This document shows, one piece after another, positions 22,576 to 33,195 of a DNA stretch of 64,000 nucleotides; position 1 is the stretch's first letter, and each line of letters begins with the position of its first letter. The position numbers and the translations under genes are program-made. Source of the DNA: Ectobius pallidus (taxonomy: Eukaryota; Arthropoda; Insecta; Blattodea; Ectobiidae). The stretch spans positions 45,293,160 to 45,357,159 of the forward strand of contig CAXKWD010000009.1 in the NCBI GenBank assembly GCA_964059195.1. Direction: 5' to 3'. Under the pieces are notes generated by a model, which saw only the letters and a list, made by a program, of their open reading frames with translations, was not told the DNA's origin and did no database searches.

Positions 22576-23874
22576 CCATCGACCAAGTTTCATGGCTTCA
22601 ACTATCAATTAAGACAGCTTCAAGACAAGTTTAAGCTTCAAATGCTTGATATTTTGATGACTGAAAATAGTCTCAATATTTCCAAAGTACGTCTTGTGGT
22701 TCAATGAATCTTCTCATCTGGTTTTTGACGTCGCAAGGATCTCCAAGCCAGAAGCTTTAACATTCAGGATTGGTAATTATAATATCTCAGACAAAGGTAT
22801 GTCTATTTATTATTCAACACGATCTGAGAATCACTCAGACGTAAACTCATCATTTATAAAGTTTTCGTGTGGTTACTAACTTTGAATTAGCCATCTCGAG
22901 GATACTTCATTACCCTTAATAATTAAGGGAATTATTGTTTCAAGAACTGTGACGTTCATAATTTAATAGTGCTTCTAAATAGCATTCATCTCGACCAAGT
23001 GATCCGGTTCTGCATAATTTGATTATGAATTATGTATTGTCAATTGTGGTAATAAAATGTTATTTGCCACTCTATCAAATTTTTAAAAATGTATTGGGCA
23101 ACTGTAATTAATCTGTCTTCCAAGTTAAGTCTTCTTTTCGTAAGAAGTGTGTAATCACCCTATGGATATTTGCTATAGTCTGCCAGAGCTCTGTTGCCCG
23201 TACAGTAAACTTATATTCCAATTTTCGCTTCCCTAAATTGTGGTAGCAGAAAAATAAAAACGAATGATTTACATGGATTTTTACTTTCAAGTGTTTTTAA
23301 CTTCCTACCTAAGCATCTGTGGCATGACTTTTGTCCCTTCTTTTTTCTTCATCATAATCACCATAATCACCATAATCACCCCCCACCACCATTGGTATTA
23401 TCTTCAATTGTATTACTGCAATTCAGACTGGTGTCTGCTACTTTACCGCCACATTAACCCAAAAAAGTGGAAATTTCATTGAAAAATTCTGTTGATTGAA
23501 ATCCATCAATTTGATATCAGATCATAGCATCGTACAACTGATAAAATTAGCAATATAGATTGATAGAAACGATTTAATTATGTGCTACAATTCAGTTTGT
23601 GCTTACTTTTCTTCTGTTTCTATTTTTGCATTATTATTATAGTAGCAAATTTGAATGCTAGCATAAAAATAACAGATAATGCAACTAAATTTAAAATCAA
23701 AACAACAGTGACTAGCAATTTTAATGTTCAGTATAAACTACTGCACCACATAAAAACATTAACTTCAACTTCCAGTATCAAAGCTTAATCTGTGAATGTA
23801 AGACAACTCCATATATTTCAAAAATAAATTTGGGGAAAAATCTCGTCTCACAGTTGGATAAATATGGTTAGTCT

Positions 23875-23880
23875 TTTATT
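23875..23880 (-). terminator. Poly(A) signal after the ZF1 exon
   Basis: TTTATT on the + strand is AATAAA on the minus strand, about 70 nt past the stop of the zinc-finger exon. This fits that exon being a true 3' terminal exon. Confidence 0.5.
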
Positions 23881-23947
23881 AGGAGATTATCATCAGGAAG
23901 TTTCAAAATGAAGGGAAAAAAGACATGCTTCTCATACCTTATCCCTG

Positions 23948-24058
23948 TCACTCAAGACAAGTTTCTACGTGATATTCAAGGTGATCCACCTGAGCAAATG
24001 CCACATTACAAACAGGACAAAAATAGCGTTTTGGTGGAGGCACTTCTTCATCATATAT
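23948..24058 (-). CDS. NEMO-type zinc-finger terminal exon (proximal, ZF1)
   Basis: A minus-strand acceptor (ATTATCTTACAG) precedes a phase-0 frame of 36 residues: an acidic/Pro-rich lead (DEEVPPPKR), then YFCPVC and YHVETC framing a C-X2-C-X12-H-X3-C finger, then Leu-Glu-stop. The Pro-rich lead, the finger and the abrupt C-terminus match NEMO/IKK-gamma. There this finger binds ubiquitin and helps activate IKK (in insects, the IMD branch). The phase fits the Ser/Pro-rich exon at 39134-39296. The family call rests on motif spacing and context; optineurin is the main alternative. Confidence 0.75.
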   Translation of the reverse strand: MYDEEVPPPKRYFCPVCNVAFAQVDHLEYHVETCLE

Positions 24059-24689
24059 CTGTAAGATAATGTGCCCAGAAATGCACATTAATAACATCTG
24101 ATCCACTCATACCAAGAATTTTAAAGGTTAGTACATGCATTGAAGATTAATCTCAATGCTCACCCAGTGAAATAGTTCCTGTGATTGGAATTTTAAAAGA
24201 TAGTAAAATAATCAGAAAAAACAATATTTCTAGATCCTCCCATTAGGGGGATACTGTATTCCCCCAGAAAAATGTCAGCACCTGATTCATTACACACAAG
24301 GGAAAATGCACATATTAGCAATAAAACCTACTAAATCATAACTTAAATGTATAATAAGTTGGCTACACTTTGAACGATTCACTTACAATTACTTTGATAA
24401 GATATGTTTCAAGGATCCTCATTCTCATTTTCAACTACATTGTATTGAATGCTGAATCTTTCTCAGGAAGATCAAATTCCCAGTTCTTTATGTTTTTTAG
24501 TGATTTTAATAATTTTACTTCTTCTCACCTATTAAGGAAAAGACAAAATTCAAAATTCTGTGTGCTTCTTTGAATTTCAGAAGTTATTTAAAGAATTCGG
24601 TTTTACATTTTACATTGTTTTACAAACAATTACCCAGTATCAGAAACTTAACAAAAACTAATCATGTTGACGTTTCCCAGACAAAAAGT

Positions 24690-24800
24690 CAGGAATATAT
24701 CAAATTAATTGTGAAAACTGAGAAAAAGTTTACATAGGAAAAACCAGAAGAAACAGGGACACAAGAGTGAAAGTACATACGAGAAACATCAGATACAATC
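24690..24800 (+). pseudogene. Penelope-like GIY-YIG endonuclease fragment
   Basis: Translation from 24692 gives GIYQIN, an in-frame TGA, then KVYIGKTRRN. These are the two halves of a GIY-YIG nuclease core, the C-terminal endonuclease of Penelope-like elements. No reverse-transcriptase part was seen next to it. Confidence 0.6.
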
Positions 24801-24949
24801 AAATTTAAAAATCAGCAACATTTCTAAGAAAACAAATTTATTGAAAACACTAAAAAAACCATCTGGAAATTTCGGATAAAATTTATATTTTAACTATTGA
24901 AAGCTCAATGATGAATTTTGATATACAGGAAGAAGACTGTTGGAATAGT

Positions 24950-25530
24950 AAGGAAATATAGAATGGAAAGAACACACAAAATACGAAGTGTTACAAGAAC
25001 TGCGTTTACGCGATTACACAACAAACTGAAAGCCGAGTTGGATTCTGCCGAATTATCTTGCATGTTGGAAGCAGAGATGAAGTTCCAATTACTAACAGTA
25101 AAGTAAAAGGTCTCGAAGAAGAGATATTCACGTATATGTTGGAGGCAGATGCAACGGAGGAACAGCTGGACGCAGAGAATAAATCGAAAGAAGATTATGT
25201 ATGTCAGCAAGTATTTCAAAGTTAAGTTTATGATAGAAAAGCGAGGTAAGGACTGTGACATCATTAGTGTTATAAGCAGACAGACTGAAAATAATCTTAC
25301 AAAAAGAAAATTTAAGCTACCGCAGATTGAGCTTAAGAAATTTAGTGGTGAGATTAAGGAGTGGTTAGCTTGGTGGGGCCAGTTTTCAAAGATTGATCAA
25401 GACGAAAATATTGACTCAAGCGATAAGTTCCAATATTTAATTCAGTCAATTGTACCAAACTCTCGTGCTAGAGAAATAATAGAAAGCTACCCTCCAAGCA
25501 AAGAAAATTTCTCCTATAATATTCTCATGT
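24950..25530 (+). pseudogene. BEL/Pao Gag N-terminal fragment
   Basis: Pieces in shifting frames give a BEL/Pao-type Gag start (RSVTRTAFTRLHNKL near 24980). A later block, LPQIELKKFSGEIKEWLAWW near 25317, continues FQYLIQSIVPNSRA, matching the DUF1759 domain of BEL Gag. At least two frameshifts and a stop (near 25108) break it. No protease or RT follows. Confidence 0.75.
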
Positions 25531-25743
25531 GGTGTCCAACAGGGACAATAATCTGTGGTACATGAATGCTTGTATGTCTGTCTTGAATGTTAACTGTACA
25601 ATAACAGTGGGAGCCTGGTCACAAAAATCACTACTTAGTGTGCCTCACAGTACTGCATATGACATAACTTGTCTGTCTGTGAGGTAGACCATTAGGGCAA
25701 TCAGTCATAGGAGAGAGGTTCCATCTGGCGCTGTGAATTGAGC

Positions 25744-25816
25744 TCCGGCTTAGCTCAGTTGGTAGAGCATTGGCGCGAATAGCCAAAGGTCCTGGGTTCA
25801 AATCCCAGTGCCGGAG
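25744..25816 (+). tRNA. tRNA-Phe(GAA)-like gene or tRNA-derived repeat
   Basis: A complete 73-nt cloverleaf can be drawn. The acceptor stem is TCCGGCT/TGCCGGA with a T-T mismatch at its base, the D stem GCTC/GAGC, the anticodon stem TTGGC/GCCAA and the T stem CTGGG/CCCAG with loop TTCAAAT. Box A and box B are intact, and a TTTT terminator lies about 10 nt downstream. The seven-base loop GCGAATA would give anticodon GAA (Phe). Position 33 is C instead of the near-universal U, so this is more likely a pseudogene or SINE-type copy. Confidence 0.6.
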
Positions 25817-25849
25817 GAATCAAGATTTTGTTAACTTAAGTTGGGAGTA

Positions 25850-26400
25850 TGTTGGAATAGTATGCATATAATTCTTGTTATCTAGGTTTGTCATAACAAT
25901 GTGTGCTATTCCTTTGTTTTAGAAACAGTCAATAAACTTTAAATAAGTGTGCAATTGAAATTATAGCAGTTCATGTATTCACAATTTTAAGTACATCTCC
26001 AACAAAGACAATCTAATCAAGAAGTTCATATAAAGTTCACCAGGTGCACGTCAGAGTCTTCCTGAGAAAGATTCGGCAATTGACAATGCAATTGAAAATT
26101 AGGACAAAGATCCTTGAAATATGTTCTACCAAAATAATAGTAAGCAAAGCAAATAAAGTGCATATAATAATCAATCAATATGGTAGATTTAATTAATTTA
26201 TAGCAGTTTCACTGTATAAGTTCCATAATAACAATATTCATAACTTACTAATACTATTGTCATGACAATGTGTGCTATTCGTTTGTTTTAGAAACAGTCA
26301 ATAAACTTTAAATAAGTGTGCAATTGAAATCATGCTAGTTCTTGTATTCACAATTTTAAGTACATTTCCAATATAGTTCCACATTAACAATATTTGTAAC
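25850..26400 (+). repeat. Direct repeat of about 140 bp, LTR-like
   Basis: A segment including TGTGCTATTCSTTTGTTTTAG, AATAAA and AATAAGTGTGCAATTGAAAT occurs near 25900-26000 and again near 26270-26375. The first copy is framed by TGTTGGAATA and CTCCAACA (25850-26004), resembling a short solo LTR with a poly(A) signal. The flanks do not match, so the LTR reading is weak. Confidence 0.4.
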
Positions 26401-26593
26401 TTACTATTAAATCATGTTTTTCATAATAAATTTTCCTCTTTGGTTACCTGAAAGATCCCCCCATTATCTATAATTAATACATTTTTTTTTAATATGACTT
26501 AAAACAGACAGACATCTGCAATTCAGTTTTTAATTTTAATTCCTTGCTGTTTTGTTGAAACTTTTTATTCTAAAGAAACTCCCTAATTAATAA

Positions 26594-27030
26594 TAGTCCA
26601 ATCAAATTGTCAAGAATGGATGCAAAATTTAGGGTAGAGCTAATTTTTTTATATGATGTCTGGGATGGTTTTGAGAGTAATTTCTGATTTTTTGCCACCG
26701 GAGCCGCCATCTTGTTTTTGCCCATTGTCTGCCAAAATACGCACCTGACAAATATGTTTTATTATCCCTCCTAAAAGTAGACTAAATTTTCTACAGTTTG
26801 AGATCAAATTGAGTTTTCTACCATGAATAGTTTCGGAAATACAGCTCTCTGAATTTCAGCAACATTTTGCAAAAAATTAAAAAATCTGAACTTTCAACTA
26901 GTTTTTGCTCGCTATCTTCTAAATGACCAAACCTATACTAAAACTCCATATGGAAACTTAAACTAGAGGTAATTTGCAACTTGTCGAGTACTTTAAACTT
27001 ATGCTCTTACAGGTCACAAGATACAGAGGT
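26594..27030. repeat. Left terminal inverted repeat
   Basis: Matches the reverse complement of 29087-29586 with short indels; the right arm has extra bases near its tip (about 29548-29568). Long identical blocks include GCAAAATTTAGGGTAGAGC and CTCGCTATCTTCTAAATGAC. Confidence 0.85.
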
Positions 27031-27243
27031 TTAAAAATATATATACAGCAACGATTGAATAATTACATGTGCATACAAGTTAGGAGCAATAACTGCACAG
27101 AACATTCGTTTATATACAAAAAGATTTATTTAGTTGGAGTTCTGGTGAAACATTGCATTGAATGACTTGTTTGTTCATAGTCTTCGGCACTTAGAGGGAC
27201 ATGGGCAGTTGACGTCTGCTATTTCGTCCGTGATGTTCACAAT

Positions 27244-28320
27244 CTAGCCAGTGTTGATAAAGTTCTCTTCAGCGTCTTCATCCAAAAACAAATTAAGTGG
27301 CTCATCAGGAGTGTCGTCATCCTCACTGTCGAAGGACAGGACTGTTAGTAGGCAATGTTTTCACACGACTGCCCATTGCAATGTTTGCATATGGTTGTGC
27401 ACTTTAATCCAGCTTTACGACATCCGCAAGCGTTTAAACACCCCTTCTTGCAGGTACAGGAAATACTTTTCAGAATTGATTCCGGAGCTGGCTCCTTCTT
27501 GGCATTAAGAAGAAAGAGGCCCCTTGGTGTGTTCACCCAGCCCCACTTCAAAGGGTTTTTGTATTCACCGAGCCATGCCTGAACTTGGTGGTATGTTCGC
27601 ATGGCATGAAGTTGAGCCGCATCACTGGTTGGGGGCAGCCTCGCTAAGTTAAATTTCATTCTTCCTGCAGCTTTTACAAAATATTCCGTGCCGAAGTTCG
27701 TCAAGTGTTTGTGTAGCAGGGTCTCCTCCATATAAGTGAACCAAAAAAAGTTGGCCCACTTCAGCCACTTCTCCTGATGTAGCTTGAGGGTTCAGAAATA
27801 CATTAGCCTCCTCTTCTAGTTCAGGATGCTTCAAAATCAGCGAACAGAAGTGGTTTTTCCTGTGGCCAAAAACTGCAGATGTTGTGTCACAACCACTGAA
27901 ATCATGGATGAGCAGCAGCATGTTGGAGAAGCTGTGGCGAAATGACTGGCTTGAATAGAAGATGTCTGCAGCTTTGCCTCTTCCGCACTTTTATTCTTTA
28001 TATGAGGGGATGGTAATGCAATGAGGAGAATAAGGAGGTCTATGTCCTCCCCAACTACAAAGACAGTGTCGTATTGAGATACCATTGAGAAGGCAGTGCT
28101 AACAATCAAGACATCTGCATCTTCAACAGCCTTTTTCACTTGTATTCCAGCTTTGGGCAATTCATTTTTTAGAAATTCTACGACGCCCTCTTGTTGTTTT
28201 CATTGGCGAGAAAAGTTTCTTCTGAACTTTTCAAAACAGCAGTTCTATCAAAGATGACATCAGGAGATGAACGCGCAGCCCATCGGAGTCTCTCACAATT
28301 CTTAGTGCTTGTTTGATTAG
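27244..28320 (-). pseudogene. CXC-domain (TSO1-like) transposon protein, degenerate
   Basis: Reading leftward through several frameshifts gives an upstream piece (WAARSSPDVIFD), then DADVLIVSTA and VVGEDIDLLILLIAL (acidic motifs like a PIN/FEN1-type nuclease fold), then the signature LLLIHDFSGCDTTSAVFG. After these come LPPTSDAAQLHAMRTYHQVQ and a cysteine-rich CXC block (CTCKKGC ... CGCRKAGLKC ... CKHC). A short acidic tail stops at 27244. I recall this domain order from repeated, uncharacterised arthropod and cnidarian proteins. The nuclease suggestion is inference. Breaks lie near 28180, 27930 and 27660, so it is dead. Confidence 0.7.
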
Positions 28321-28557
28321 CGTGCGATGTGCGGAGCAGTGACTAAGAGCCTCTTAGTGCCACTCCTCCGATAACATGCTTCCATTTTCGGAGAACTGTG
28401 TCTGCTATAGCAAATAATTTTTTCAGAGGACACTGCAAAGTGTTCTTCTAAAATAAAACGCAGTTCTTTCCAAATTAAAATGCTGTACCTACACCAACTT
28501 TTCTTATTATTTTCTGTTTAGGCCTACATTGGTTTTCTTAGTCTTTTATCATTTTTT

Positions 28558-28955
28558 TAAATTTTTTTTTTTTTATTGGCCAATGTGAAGTTATCCAGGG
28601 TCCCTGAGCCATAGGCTATTCCCCTAGACAAGCCTCGAAGTTGTTCTTCCTTGTCCAGAAGGTTAAGCCCGGGGCCCATGGTTCGTCTTCAGTTATCGCA
28701 GCCGCTCTGAGCCGCCTCATGTCTGGCACATGTAACTTATATAAAACATGGTACATGGAATCATCTTCACAGTTCTCGCAGCAACATAATGAATCTTCTG
28801 CTAAATTAAATCTGGCTAGATTTGCTAAGAATGATCCATATTCCGTTAGAAACTGCGATGTGGCGAAGTCCGGAGTTATCCAGGGTTGTTTCAGTCGTTT
28901 GATGACACTCGGGAAGAAGTCCTTAATAAATTCTTGGAAATACTGTTTTGGTTGT
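28558..28955 (-). pseudogene. R1-like ORF2 C-terminus, second copy, nested
   Basis: The minus strand reads PWITPDFATSQFLTEYG and later LCCCENCEDDSMYHVLY, ending TAG at 28616-28618. This is clearly related to 18567-18881, but the last zinc ligands are lost. An A-rich tail (T-run on the + strand, 28561-28575) marks the 3' end. It sits inside the long-inverted-repeat element, so it inserted later. Confidence 0.75.
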
Positions 28956-29086
28956 TAATTACCATGTAATATTTAACTATCAGACAACACAGGTTTTACT
29001 GTGGGAAACGCCATTTAGAATATCCTAGGCAAAACTAGACTTTTTGTACCTTCGATAAGTTTTCTGAAATGTAAGGAGTTGTAGCT

Positions 29087-29586
29087 ACCTCTGTATCTGG
29101 TGACCTATAATAGGTATCAAAACGTTAAAATACTCAGCTTGTTGCAAATTTACTCTAGTTTAAAAGTTATCCTTCGAAATTTTACTGAAGGCTTGGTCAT
29201 TTAGAAGATAGCGAGCAAAAACTAGTTGAAAGTTCAGATTTTTTAATTTTTTGCAAAATGTTGCTGAAATTCGGATAGCTGTATTTCCGAAACTATTCAT
29301 GGTAGGAAACTCAATTTGATCTCAAACTGTAGCAAATTTAGTCTACTTTTAGGATGGATAGTAAACATATTTGTCAGGTGCGTATTTTGGCAGATAATGG
29401 GCAAAAACATAAATAAAATCGAAAATTTTTAAGTTTTTTCAAGATGGCGGCTCCGGCGGCAAAAAATTTTGTTGGCAAAATGTCAGAAATTACTCTCAAA
29501 GCCATCCCAGACATCATATAAAAAAATTAGCTCTACCCTAAATTTTGCATCTATGTGGCGTTTTTTGTGACAATTTGACTGGACTA
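29087..29586. repeat. Right terminal inverted repeat
   Basis: Inverted partner of 26594-27030, ending ...TGACTGGACTA next to TAA. Confidence 0.85.
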
Positions 29587-29589
29587 TAA

Positions 29590-31700
29590 AGAATTATCAA
29601 AATATTTTATGAAGAATTTGCAAACTAAAATATTACCAACAATATGAATCATACTTACATATAGAAGAACATAAATTTAAAACTGGGTAAAGAATCTCAA
29701 AACTCGCTTTGAAAAAACTTATAGGCCTACTTGCAATTTAAATCTGAAAAATATTTTGCTCCACATTTTGGGAACAGGAAAGCAGTTAGTGGGTACACTT
29801 GGTTGCATAGGACAATTTCTAACATTTTTAAAACCCCTTATATAAAAATTTCTGGAGAATTAAATGTTGATCTTCATTATGAACATTCTAGTAAATTATT
29901 AAGAAGTCAAATCTGAATACAATACAATAAAATGCTAAGAAACTTACAAATTTTACCCCACCTCATACAAGTTAAAGGTGTGTAACTCAGCATTGCATAT
30001 TTTCAGCTAACATTTGGAAAGAAAAGAAAAACCTCACTGAATCATATACTTATTATGCAAGATGATCGTTTCCCCAGAGATGGTTAAAAATAATTATTGG
30101 TTTCGGTCTCCTAGTAAGCAGAGGAGAAATGAGAGAAAAAACTGAACATTGTCTGATGAGAATTTGAACTGAGGAGTGCCTACTGTCTTTTGAAGTACCC
30201 AGAAGTACAGAAGTTTAAAGCTAGTAATTTTAAAATTTCTTGTGTTATGGAAAACAAAAACAATCTTCCAATTAAATTATAAAATGGAGGCTGAGCTCTC
30301 AAAATCTGATTAATGACAAGAAGAGCGTTAAGAAGCATTTGCATTAACACATAGACACAACAGAAAAACTTCACATTTATAATAATACATACCACAATAA
30401 CATTTTTAAAAAAAAGTATATATATATATATATATATACATAAATCCACCCATCTAAAAAATTCTGTGGTCAGTATTTCCACCAAATGGTTAGTAGCATA
30501 ATTCAATAGCCTTACCCTAAATACGATAGCTGGTAGTATAGATAAATCATTACACCTAATAGAAAAGATAAAGGATGAAGTAAATTGTAGCATACCTTCT
30601 TCATCAGTAATTAATTAATTAGTATAAAAACCAATGGTAATCAGCTTATAAATTAATATCAAAAGAATGCATTGATGAATAATGTCACAGAAAACAGCAC
30701 AAATTATTAAAACTGAATTAATTAATAGAATTTTACCACTACAAACAATCATTACAGTATAAGAAGACATTGCAGGATTATTTTAATGGTCTTTTGTATG
30801 AAATACTACTTTCAGACAGGTGTCGCCAAAAATGACAGGGTGATTGACTTGAAGGTTAAGCAAGTAAAAACCCAAAACCCTCATCAGAGCAGCGAACTCA
30901 TTCAAACATTATACTTATCTCTAAAGAAAGGCTAAAACATTTTTCAAAGGCTGTCTGTGTTGTTTTTGCTCCTCTGTCAACAGTCTCGGAACAAACTTTG
31001 CAGCCACCCTTCTCATCTGCAATTTTTCTGTTAACATCTGTAAGAAGTTACTTTGTAATAGATCTCTGAGTTAAGCTCCAGATCAATTCATTAAGCAGGG
31101 CTTACGGAAGAACTGAGATCGAAAGTTTGATTCTTCATATTGGTATATACTGATATAATAAATTCTTAAAATATGTCAACATTTTACAAAATGCAATGGC
31201 ATTAATATTAATGATGTAATAGGCCTACGGTTCCCTGACATGTTTGTTTCAAATTTAAAGCAGCCGTATAGGTTATGAATGAATTAAAGTTAATCTGAAA
31301 TCAATCTGTCAGGAATTACATTAGGTATATTGCTCCACAGGAGCGAATAATAAAAATACTCACATTAAAACATAATGCAGATATCGGTAGCCATTCTTAT
31401 CCATAGAAACACAATATTATATAAATATTCAAATGCTTGTCGTGTTACAAATGTTTTATTTACACCGACATCGTCATGAAGAAATGAATGAATCAAAGCA
31501 GGCTAACAATAACAATATCAATAACGATTGGCAATTTGTTACGTTATGTTTATTGTGGGCCATGCAATAATATTATAGTGTCTAATATCCATTACAAAAT
31601 TATTACTTGTATTAAATTGGAAATGAAAGCATGCTCTTTAACAAGTAATTTTGTCTATTATTTCTATTTACAGAATTGATTACATTAGGACATTAGTTAT
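29590..31700. other. No gene seen except a small mariner fragment
   Basis: AT-rich. A (TA)n run lies at about 30417-30440. A segment near 31069-31105 is the inverted match of 34265-34302 (GAGTTAAGCTCCAGATC), a dispersed repeat. The open frame 29731-29916 was not recognised. Confidence 0.35.
30944..31020 (-). pseudogene. Mariner-type transposase fragment
   Basis: The minus strand encodes MRRVAAKFVPRLLTEEQKQH, the segment joining the helix-turn-helix and catalytic parts of mariner transposases, then drifts into stops. No DDD core or inverted repeats were found. Confidence 0.55.
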
Positions 31701-31751
31701 GGGAGCTTGGCTGCTGATTGGTTGGCCTGGAGGGGAGCCAAACAAAATGCT

Positions 31752-31966
31752 TTGAATTGTTGGAGAAAGAAGATTATATTATAATAGATGTGACTGTTAA
31801 TTCTGTCAAGAATATGATACTGGATATGTGGCAAACCAAATGGGAAGAAAGCAACACAGAATGTAGGACTTACAATATTTTCATGAACGTACATGAAAGA
31901 CTAAAACTGCGACATCTACAGCCATCCCAAGGTTTGATCCACTAGCTGATGGGCCATGGACCCTAT
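31752..31966 (+). pseudogene. Non-LTR ORF2 fragment after RNase H
   Basis: Translation gives WQTKWEESNTECRTYNIF, VHERLKL and, past a TAG, MGHGPY. This is the W..W...GR.TY.F..V..RL...GHGPF pattern between RNase H and the zinc knuckle of R1/I-type elements. Only this piece survives. Confidence 0.55.
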
Positions 31967-32107
31967 TAGTTAAAGCTCTATTATGTTTAAATCCGCTCTT
32001 TAAAGAGCCAGTATTTCACCAAGGAAGTTTAAGTGGCACTTAGCTAAATGAAGCTTATTTCTGCATTCATACCAACACAACAAATTCTAGTACAGCATTT
32101 TTACAAG

Positions 32108-32713
32108 ATGGACAAGAAACAAATTAGAGGTCCTACTTATCAAGGAAGTGATAAGATAATGCTAGTAAAACTAATTTTGAAATATAAGAACATTGTGGAA
32201 AATAAAAGTTCAGACAGGGTGACACTAAAAGAAAAGAAGCGGTGCTGGGAAAAGCTTACAAACGAATATAATGAAACATCTCTGGACAACAGAAGTGCCT
32301 TAAATCTTAAGAATCTTTGGGAAAATATCAAAGATATTAGAAAAATACGCCAAGCAAATTTAAGCACAGGTAAGTTTCAGTTGACCATTAGATCTACGTT
32401 TACGTGCTGTTATTTCAGTTTAGGTTATAATCAGGTCACCGATCTTTTAAAAAGTAGTAAGTTAGTTTACTTCTTTGTAGGTGGTGGACCAAGAGTGATA
32501 CCAAAGCTTACACATCTGATGGATCTCACATTATCACTTCTGGGTTGCTCTGCAGATAGTCTCTACAACCATTTTGATAGTGATTCTGCCATTGCATCAG
32601 CTGAGACAGAAGCCAATTCAGCTGTAGTTTTTTATGTGGAGCTACCAGTTGTAAACAGTGATAATTTAGACCGCTGCTTCAAGAACAGCAATGAACAGTA
32701 TCTCTGTCGTTAA
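32108..32713 (+). CDS. Myb/SANT-like DNA-binding protein with a 111-nt intron
   Basis: The ATG at 32108 has a good context (CAAGATGG). Exon 1 (32108-32369) encodes a Myb/SANT trihelix of the kind in zeste/NAIF1-like and Harbinger-associated proteins (LVKLILKYKNIVENK ... CWEKLTNEYN). A donor ACAG then GTAAGT at 32370 and an acceptor TTCTTTGTAG at 32480 define an intron. Splicing gives the usual STGGGPRVIPK junction. The intron is a multiple of three without stops, so unspliced reading is also open. Exon 2 ends TAA at 32711-32713. A matching C-terminal coiled coil lies downstream in another frame, so the gene is probably damaged. Confidence 0.6.
   Translation: MDKKQIRGPTYQGSDKIMLVKLILKYKNIVENKSSDRVTLKEKKRCWEKLTNEYNETSLDNRSALNLKNLWENIKDIRKIRQANLSTGKFQLTIRSTFTCCYFSLGYNQVTDLLKSSKLVYFFVGGGPRVIPKLTHLMDLTLSLLGCSADSLYNHFDSDSAIASAETEANSAVVFYVELPVVNSDNLDRCFKNSNEQYLCR
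32370..32480 (+). other. Intron of the Myb/SANT-like gene
   Basis: 111 nt from GTAAGT to TTTGTAG. Removal restores a glycine-proline stretch expected in this protein class. Length divisible by three and no in-frame stop. Confidence 0.6.
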
Positions 32714-32974
32714 GGATTGGTCCGAGTGGTCACCAAAAACACTCAGACACCCTTTATCTTTCCTCTGATGCAGGCAATGGGTGGACAGGAAACCACTCAC
32801 GAAGACACCGGCCTAATAAACTTGAGTGAAGAGTACCTTGCCCAACAGTCCCTTCGCCTTCATCATCTGTTCGTGAGGTTCGTGATGGTCAATTCCATTT
32901 GGGGAATCAAAATTCCTCGATTTCATCCATCAAATGTCAAAGACCAATTGTTGTTGCAGGAAAAAATTTAATAC

Positions 32975-33106
32975 TTTAGACTAAGCTCACTCCATCTAAA
33001 GCAAGAAATTGAAATTCAGCAGATGTTAAACGTTGAGTGGGAAAAGCAAGAAGAACTAAGAACTAAAATACTAGAAATGCAACTTAAAAAATTGCAGGAC
33101 AATTGA
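32975..33106 (+). pseudogene. Coiled-coil tail of the Myb/SANT-like protein
   Basis: This frame (LKQEIEIQQML ... ILEMQLKKLQDN, stop TGA) is a Leu/Glu/Lys-rich helix like the C-terminus of MSANTD/NAIF-type proteins. It is separated from 32713 by stops and a frame change. It may be a further exon (an acceptor-like TTGTTGTTGCAG lies at 32947-32958) or a decayed part. Confidence 0.45.
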
Positions 33107-33195
33107 TAGATTGAGGAACTGTTTAAAAACACAGCTTACAGTCAGTTATATTGTATTATATTCCAAATCATGTTTTAAAGTGTATTAGGCCTATT

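Larger units (their letters stand above)
21171..24600. other. Mostly anonymous AT-rich DNA around the ZF1 exon
   Basis: Apart from the zinc-finger exon at 23948-24058 and the tandem pair at 22384-22575, no gene or transposon was recognised. A short run of ATCACCATA units lies near 23351-23385. If the exon model is right, this lies within the two alternative 3' ends of the NEMO-like gene. Confidence 0.4.
26594..29586 (-). mobile_element. DNA transposon-like element with very long inverted repeats
   Basis: The left arm 26594-27030 and right arm 29087-29586 are inverted copies over roughly 440-500 bp, both starting TAGTCCARTCAAATTGTCA and staying aligned to ACAGAGGT. TAA flanks both ends (26591-26593, 29587-29589), a likely 3-bp target duplication. 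The interior carries one degenerate minus-strand gene (27244-28320) and a nested R1-like fragment. I cannot place it in a named superfamily. Confidence 0.8.

Noticed and set aside
25850..26004. Solo BEL/Pao LTR
   Set aside because: TG/CA-like ends and AATAAA are present, but the flanks do not form a 5-bp duplication and the second copy lacks the ends; kept only as a direct repeat.
27251..27582. Plus-strand frames over the CXC gene
   Set aside because: Opposite-strand shadows; the conserved motifs are all on the minus strand.
28641..28958. 105-codon + strand frame
   Set aside because: Shadow of the minus-strand R1-like C-terminus, which has the recognisable zinc-knuckle sequence.
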